From Geminicoccus harenae (GTDB taxonomy: Bacteria; Pseudomonadota; Alphaproteobacteria; Geminicoccales; Geminicoccaceae): a stretch of DNA of 64,000 nt. How positions within the stretch are numbered: position 1 is the first letter of the stretch; each line of letters begins with the position of its first letter. The notes beneath the pieces are model-generated. The model was not told where the DNA came from. It made no database searches and saw nothing but the letters and a program-made list of their open reading frames with translations. The stretch spans positions 1 to 64,000 of the forward strand of contig NZ_JABGCL010000007.1 of NCBI RefSeq assembly GCF_019800005.1, read 5' to 3'. Of the stretch, positions 59,703 to 64,000 are shown piece after piece. The position numbers and the translations under genes were made by a program.

Positions 59703-60728
59703 ATGGATCTCGCACTCCTCGTCGCCACGCCCGTCATGGGCAAGCCAGCCTGGATGTGGCTGTTCTTCCTCGGCATCGTCCTGACCATCCTCGTGCTCGA
59801 TCTGGGCGTGCTGCACCGCAAGCAGCGCGAGATCGGGGTCAGGGAATCGATGCTGCTCTCCGCCGGCTACATGGGTCTGGCCGGCCTGTTCGGCCTCTAC
59901 GTGCTCTGGCAGATGGGCGGCAATGCCGCCGCCGAGTTCTATACCGGCTACCTGGTCGAGTGGAGCCTCTCGCTCGACAACGTCTTCGTCATCTCCCTGA
60001 TCTTCACCTATTTCCACATCCCCAGGATCTACCAGCATCGGGTGCTGTTCTGGGGGATCATCGGCGTGATCGTCATGCGCGGCACGATGATCTTCCTGGG
60101 CGCGGCCCTGGTCCGGGAATTCGACTGGGTGATGTACCTGTTCGGCGCGTTCCTCCTGCTCACCGGCGTCAAGCTGCTGGTCTCGGTGGACAGCCAGCCG
60201 GACATCGCCAACAACCCGGTGCTGAAGATCACCCGCCGGCTGTTCCGGGTCACCGACCAGCTCGACGGCAACCATTTCTTCACCAAGGCCGCCCACCCGC
60301 GCACCGGCCAGCTCGTCAGCTACGCCACGCCGCTGTTCATGGCGCTGGTGATGATCGAGTTCGTCGACCTCGTGTTCGCGGTGGATTCGGTGCCGGCGAT
60401 CTTCGCCATCACCGACGACCCCTTCATCATCTACACGAGCAACATCTTCGCCGTGCTGGGCCTGCGCTCGCTCTACTTCGCGCTGGCGGCGATGATCCAT
60501 CGCTTCCACTACCTGAAGTATGCGCTGGCCCTGGTGTTGATCTTCATCGGCGGCAAGATCTTCTACACCCAGATCTGGGGCAAGCTGCCGCCGGTCATTT
60601 CGCTCAGCGTCACCTTCGGCATCCTGGCCGCGGGCGTGGCCTATTCGCTCTACCGGACCAGCCGCGAGCCGGCGGTCGTCCAGGATGACGCGCCCGACGC
60701 CCTTCCGGCGGGCGGCCGGACCCAGTAG
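59703..60728 (+). CDS. terC: TerC/Alx-family integral membrane protein (probable metal exporter)
   Basis: 341 residues with about nine membrane helices. The family motifs LSLDNVFVISLIF and EFVDLVFAVDSVPAIFAIT carry the conserved acidic residues. TerC/Alx proteins are linked to manganese export and to metalation of exoenzymes. No tellurite-resistance genes adjoin it. No strong ribosome site precedes ATG 59703; a hairpin sits just upstream. Confidence 0.9.
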   Translation: MDLALLVATPVMGKPAWMWLFFLGIVLTILVLDLGVLHRKQREIGVRESMLLSAGYMGLAGLFGLYVLWQMGGNAAAEFYTGYLVEWSLSLDNVFVISLIFTYFHIPRIYQHRVLFWGIIGVIVMRGTMIFLGAALVREFDWVMYLFGAFLLLTGVKLLVSVDSQPDIANNPVLKITRRLFRVTDQLDGNHFFTKAAHPRTGQLVSYATPLFMALVMIEFVDLVFAVDSVPAIFAITDDPFIIYTSNIFAVLGLRSLYFALAAMIHRFHYLKYALALVLIFIGGKIFYTQIWGKLPPVISLSVTFGILAAGVAYSLYRTSREPAVVQDDAPDALPAGGRTQ

Positions 60729-60736
60729 ACCGGTCA

Positions 60737-60779
60737 CCGCGACACCACCCTCCGGTCCTGCCGGTGGGTGGTGTCGCGG
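60737..60779 (+). terminator. Long hairpin after terC
   Basis: CCGCGACACCACCC/GGGTGGTGTCGCGG, 14 perfect pairs, plus an inner CCGG/CCGG pair across a T/T mismatch, loop TCCTG. It is very stable but not followed by a T-run. Eight bases past the terC stop; it may terminate or protect the mRNA. Confidence 0.65.
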
Positions 60780-60830
60780 CAATGACCCGCCGCCGGTCCG
60801 GCGGGCACGGTAAAGTGGTGACTCAGCGAC

Positions 60831-62057
60831 ATGGCAATGGCGGCAAGCGCGCCGGCATCGTCCGATCTGAAGGTGATCGGGCTGATCGGCACGGGGCATT
60901 TCGCCTCGCACTTCTACCATCTGGTGCTGCCGCCCTTGTTCCCGCTGCTCCGGACGGAGCTCGGGGCGAGCTGGGCCGAACTCGGCCTGCTGAGTTCGGT
61001 GTTCTTCGCCGCCTCGGGCCTGTCCCAGGCGCCCGCCGGCTTCCTGGTCGACCGGTTCGGGGCGCACCGCATCCTGATCCTGGGCCTGGCCCTGCTCACC
61101 GTCTCGATCGGCCTGATGGGCCTGATGCCCGGCTGGGCGGCGCTGATCCCGCTGGCAGCGCTGGCCGGCATCGGCAACAGCGTGTTCCACCCGGCGGACT
61201 ATGCGATCCTGGGCAAGCGGGTGCGGCCCGAGCGGATGGGCCGGGCCTTCTCGGTGCACACGATCGGCGGCACGCTCGGCTGGGCGGCCGCCCCGGTATT
61301 CGTCACCCTGCTGGCCACCAGCTTCGGCTGGCGGGTGGCGCTGGTCGGCGCCGCCGTGCCGGGCCTGCTGATCCTGGCGGCCCTGCTGGCATCACGCCCG
61401 GACATCGCGATCCCGACCGGCCACGAGCAGGCACGGGCGAGCGGCGCCGCCCCGCAGGGCTCGCTGCTCGGCACCCTGTTCGGCCGGGCGATCCTGGGTT
61501 GCTTCCTGTTCTTCGCACTGCAGTCGATCGCCATGATCGCCCTGCAGGGCTTCCTGCCCGCGACGCTGGTCCAGCTCCACGGCGTGCCGCTGGTGCTGGG
61601 CACCACCGCGGTGACCACGTTCATCCTGGGTAGTGCGGTCGGTACGGGCATTGGCGGCCTGCTCGCGGACCGCTCGGGCCGGCAGGACTGGCTGATGAGC
61701 GGGGGCCTCGGCATCGGTGCCGTCTGCATGCTGGCCGTGGGCTTCCTGCCACTGAACGACGCGATGCTGCTGGCCCTGGTCGCGGTGGCCGGGGCCGCGG
61801 TCGGCGCCACCACCCCGTCGCGCGACCTGATGGTGCGGGCGGCGGCCCCGGTGGGCTCGACCGGCAAGGTGTTCGGCTTCGCCTATTCCGGGCTGGACCT
61901 GGGCGCCACCTTCGCGCCGACCCTGGTGGGCCTGCTCCTGGACCGCGGCCAGCCGCAGCTCGTGATGGTCATGGCGGCGGTCGCCACCTTCCTGTCGATC
62001 CTGGTGACCTGGCTGATCACCAGTGCCAGCCAGGCGAAGCCGGCCGGCGCCGCCTGA
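60831..62057 (+). CDS. MFS transporter
   Basis: 408 residues with about twelve membrane helices. The loop 2-3 motif is GFLVDRFGAHRILILG and the repeated version in the second half is GGLLADRSGRQDWLMSGG. GSVF...NSVFHPADYAILG is typical of a Fsr-like subgroup (fosmidomycin-resistance type), but substrate cannot be inferred. It converges with ndk 24 bases away. Confidence 0.88.
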   Translation: MAMAASAPASSDLKVIGLIGTGHFASHFYHLVLPPLFPLLRTELGASWAELGLLSSVFFAASGLSQAPAGFLVDRFGAHRILILGLALLTVSIGLMGLMPGWAALIPLAALAGIGNSVFHPADYAILGKRVRPERMGRAFSVHTIGGTLGWAAAPVFVTLLATSFGWRVALVGAAVPGLLILAALLASRPDIAIPTGHEQARASGAAPQGSLLGTLFGRAILGCFLFFALQSIAMIALQGFLPATLVQLHGVPLVLGTTAVTTFILGSAVGTGIGGLLADRSGRQDWLMSGGLGIGAVCMLAVGFLPLNDAMLLALVAVAGAAVGATTPSRDLMVRAAAPVGSTGKVFGFAYSGLDLGATFAPTLVGLLLDRGQPQLVMVMAAVATFLSILVTWLITSASQAKPAGAA

Positions 62058-62081
62058 GGGCGAAGCCGGCCGCTCCCGGTA

Positions 62082-62504
62082 TCAGCCGACGATCTCGATG
62101 CCGGAGAAGAAGAACGCGATCTCGGTCGCCGCATTCTCGGGGCTGTCCGAGCCGTGCGCCGAGTTGGCCTCGATCGATTCGGCGAACAGCTTGCGGATGG
62201 TGCCCTCGGCGGCGTTGGCCGGGTTGGTGGCGCCCATGATCTCGCGATAGCGCGCCACCCCGTTCTCGCCTTCCAGGACCTGCACGACCACCGGGCCGCT
62301 GGTCATGAACTCGACCAGCGAGGCGAAGAAGGGCCGCTCCTTGTGCACGGCGTAGAAGCCCTCGGCCTGGGCCTTGGACAGGCGCAGCCGCTTCTGGGCG
62401 ACGATGCGCAGGCCGCCCTTCTCGATGACGTCGTTGATGGCGCCGGTCAGGTTGCGCCGGGTGGCATCCGGCTTGATGATGGAGAAGGTGCGCTCGAGAG
62501 CCAT
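62082..62504 (-). CDS. ndk: Nucleoside-diphosphate kinase
   Basis: 140 residues from ATG 62504 ([18 protein letters not shown]). The active-site His lies in [10 protein letters not shown]. Transfers phosphate among NTPs through phosphohistidine. The upstream extension of the frame is non-conserved. Confidence 0.97.
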   Translation of the reverse strand: MALERTFSIIKPDATRRNLTGAINDVIEKGGLRIVAQKRLRLSKAQAEGFYAVHKERPFFASLVEFMTSGPVVVQVLEGENGVARYREIMGATNPANAAEGTIRKLFAESIEANSAHGSDSPENAATEIAFFFSGIEIVG

Positions 62505-62586
62505 GGGAAATCCCATCCGATGCGAAAGGAAACGGTGTCGGGCCGCGCCTTTAGCAGCCCGCCGGCCCGCTGACCACCACCAGGGC

Positions 62587-63045
62587 TCAGCCTTCCTCGC
62601 TGGCTTTTTCCCAGGCACCCCGCTCGGTCTGCCGCCAGTAGACCAGCCGGTGGCCGGCCTCCCGCCGGGCCCGCCAGCGCGCCCGCGCCGCGGCCACCTC
62701 GTCCTCGTTGCCGCCGTCGAACAGGTCCAGCACCCGCGCAAAGCTCGCGAGGTCGTCGTCCGCTGCCTGGTCGACCAGCACCAGCAGCGTCGCCCCGTTC
62801 GGGTTCTCCACCTGCTCGGTCAGCCAGATCGGCTGCAGCGGGGCGTTGCCGTCGGCACGGCACCCGTGCGGCAGCCAGGAATCAGGCCGGTAGACCCACA
62901 AATGCCGGTCCAGCGCGTCGACCCGCTCCCGCGAGCCGGCCCGCAGCACGATGCGCATACCGGCGGCATGGGCCTTTTCCAGGAGGCGCGGCAGCGCCTC
63001 CTCCAGGCTGGAGCGGGTGAGGTGATAGAAGCCGACCTCGCTCAG
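62587..63045 (-). CDS. holC: DNA polymerase III chi subunit (HolC)
   Basis: 152 residues if translation starts at CTG 63045. The family N-terminus [23 protein letters not shown] and the [18 protein letters not shown] and VYWRQTERG blocks identify chi, which bridges the clamp loader and SSB. CTG overlaps the pepA stop (CTGA) like the ATGA couplings elsewhere here, with GAGGGCGAGG upstream. The only canonical in-frame start, GTG 63144, would add 33 residues of pepA shadow. The family is firm; the start is unusual. Confidence 0.85.
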   Translation of the reverse strand: MSEVGFYHLTRSSLEEALPRLLEKAHAAGMRIVLRAGSRERVDALDRHLWVYRPDSWLPHGCRADGNAPLQPIWLTEQVENPNGATLLVLVDQAADDDLASFARVLDLFDGGNEDEVAAARARWRARREAGHRLVYWRQTERGAWEKASEEG

Positions 63046-64000
63046 CGCGCCTCGCCCTCGTAGGAGCGTGCCAGCGCGTCGAGCAGGCGCACGCCGAACC
63101 CGGTCGCCCCCTTGGCCGAGAGCGGCAGGTCGCGGCTGCTCCACACCGTGCCGGCCACGTCCAGATGCGCCCAGGGCACGCCGTTCACGAACTGCTCGAT
63201 GAACACCGCGCCGGCCGTGCTGCCGGCCTGGCGGGCGCGCCCGGTGTTCTTGATGTCGGCGATCTCGGACTTGATGTGCTTGGCGTAGGCCTTGCCGAGC
63301 GGCAGGCGCCAGAGCGTCTCGCCGGTCTCCTCGCCCAGCTTGGTGAGCCGGGCCGCCAGTTCCTCGTCATTGCTGAAGAGGCCGGCATGCTCATGGCCCA
63401 GCGCCACGATCACCGCCCCGGTCAGCGTCGCCAGGTCGACGATCAGCCGCGGCTTGAACCGGTCCTGGGTGTACCAGATCGCGTCCGCCAGCACGAGCCG
63501 GCCCTCGGCGTCGGTGTTGATCACCTCGATCGTGGTCCCCGACATGGCAGTCACCACGTCGCCCGGCCGCTGGGCGTTTCCATCCGGCATGTTCTCGACC
63601 AGGCCCAGCACGCCCACCACGTCGACCGGGGCCTTGCGCCTGGCCAGCACCTCCATGGCGCCCAGCACCGCACCGGCGCCGGCCATGTCGAACTTCATGT
63701 CCTCCATGCCGGCGCTGGGCTTGATCGAGATGCCGCCCGTGTCGAAGCACACGCCCTTGCCGACGAAGGCGAGCGGGCTGCCCTTGCCGCCCCCGCCGTT
63801 CCAGCGGATCACCACCAGCCGCGGTTCGCGGCGGCTGCCGCGTGCCACGCCCAGGATGGCGCCCATGCCGAGCCGGCTCATCGCCGCCTCGTCCAGCACC
63901 TCGACCTCCAGGCCCAGGTCGCGCAGCTTCAGGGCTTCCTCGGCGAAGCTCTCGGGATGGAGCACGTTGGCGGGCTCGGTCACCAGCGCCCGGGCATGGT
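63042..64000 (-). CDS. pepA: Leucyl aminopeptidase (M17), C-terminal part, 5' end outside window
   Basis: About 319 residues of the catalytic domain are visible; the frame continues past base 64000 (upstream codons read HARALV before [12 protein letters not shown]). [28 protein letters not shown] and [13 protein letters not shown] contain the two-metal ligands, and [13 protein letters not shown] closes the active site. It removes N-terminal residues from peptides and, in some bacteria, binds DNA. Next to holC, a common pairing (pepA-holC). Confidence 0.96.
   Translation of the reverse strand, partial: HARALVTEPANVLHPESFAEEALKLRDLGLEVEVLDEAAMSRLGMGAILGVARGSRREPRLVVIRWNGGGGKGSPLAFVGKGVCFDTGGISIKPSAGMEDMKFDMAGAGAVLGAMEVLARRKAPVDVVGVLGLVENMPDGNAQRPGDVVTAMSGTTIEVINTDAEGRLVLADAIWYTQDRFKPRLIVDLATLTGAVIVALGHEHAGLFSNDEELAARLTKLGEETGETLWRLPLGKAYAKHIKSEIADIKNTGRARQAGSTAGAVFIEQFVNGVPWAHLDVAGTVWSSRDLPLSAKGATGFGVRLLDALARSYEGEAR

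Overview
The window is about 64 kb of GC-rich DNA (roughly two thirds G+C by eye). It fits a free-living alphaproteobacterium, perhaps near Rhodospirillales/Geminicoccales; the family is a guess. The class assignment rests on an ATP12-type ATPase chaperone, the PccA/PccB pair, the TIGR02186 family, the order rplQ-degQ-rarA-rluC-HAD-atp12, and sigma70-like promoters of the form TTGACA-N16/17. Gene density is very high, no stretch over 300 bases lacks a gene, and I see no phage, transposon, CRISPR array or rRNA.

Bases 1-10.6 kb are metabolic. The end of an unrecognised gene and a terminator come first. A tightly packed minus-strand operon follows (crotonase, ADP-forming acyl-CoA ligase, acyl-CoA dehydrogenase, carnitine dehydrogenase-thioesterase fusion, BKACE-type cleavage enzyme) with a divergent GlxA/CdhR-type regulator. 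Together these can be read as a gamma-butyrobetaine/crotonobetaine/carnitine to glycine betaine pathway. Then come tusA-like and mobB genes, a VOC-family gene broken by a one-base frameshift, and a probable fluoroacetate/haloacetate dehalogenase.

Bases 10.8-20.6 kb hold a DUF1127 gene, a FAH-family hydrolase, propionyl-CoA carboxylase (pccA, pccB), and a minus-strand chain degQ-rarA-rluC-HAD-atp12 in which each start overlaps the preceding stop.

Bases 20.7-52.4 kb are the ribosomal/transcription super-cluster, all on the minus strand. In transcription order it runs trnY-trnG-tuf, trnW-secE-nusG-rplKA, rplJL-rpoBC, rpsL-rpsG-fusA-tuf, the full S10 and spc operons, secY-adk, and rpsM-rpsK-rpoA-rplQ. 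Several promoters and terminators can be read directly: a near-consensus promoter before rpsM, one before rpsL just behind the rpoC terminator, one before rplJ, one before trnY, and a hairpin plus T-run between rplL and rpoB. The two tuf genes are identical over 1198 bp.

Bases 52.4-64 kb are mixed and mostly plus strand: rlmB, an HSL-type esterase, tRNA-Thr, an M23 peptidase overlapping a bactofilin gene, a sulfur-linked group (YeeE/YedE transporter, ArsR regulator, TIGR02186 membrane protein, universal stress protein), a methyltransferase, a TerC-family exporter with a structured leader, and an MFS transporter. On the minus strand are ndk, holC (probably starting at CTG) and a truncated pepA at the right edge.

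Most of the window is conserved housekeeping DNA. I found no clearly novel system. The items most worth checking are the carnitine/butyrobetaine module, the dehalogenase, the sulfur-linked group with its one-cysteine ArsR, the terC leader and the holC start codon.
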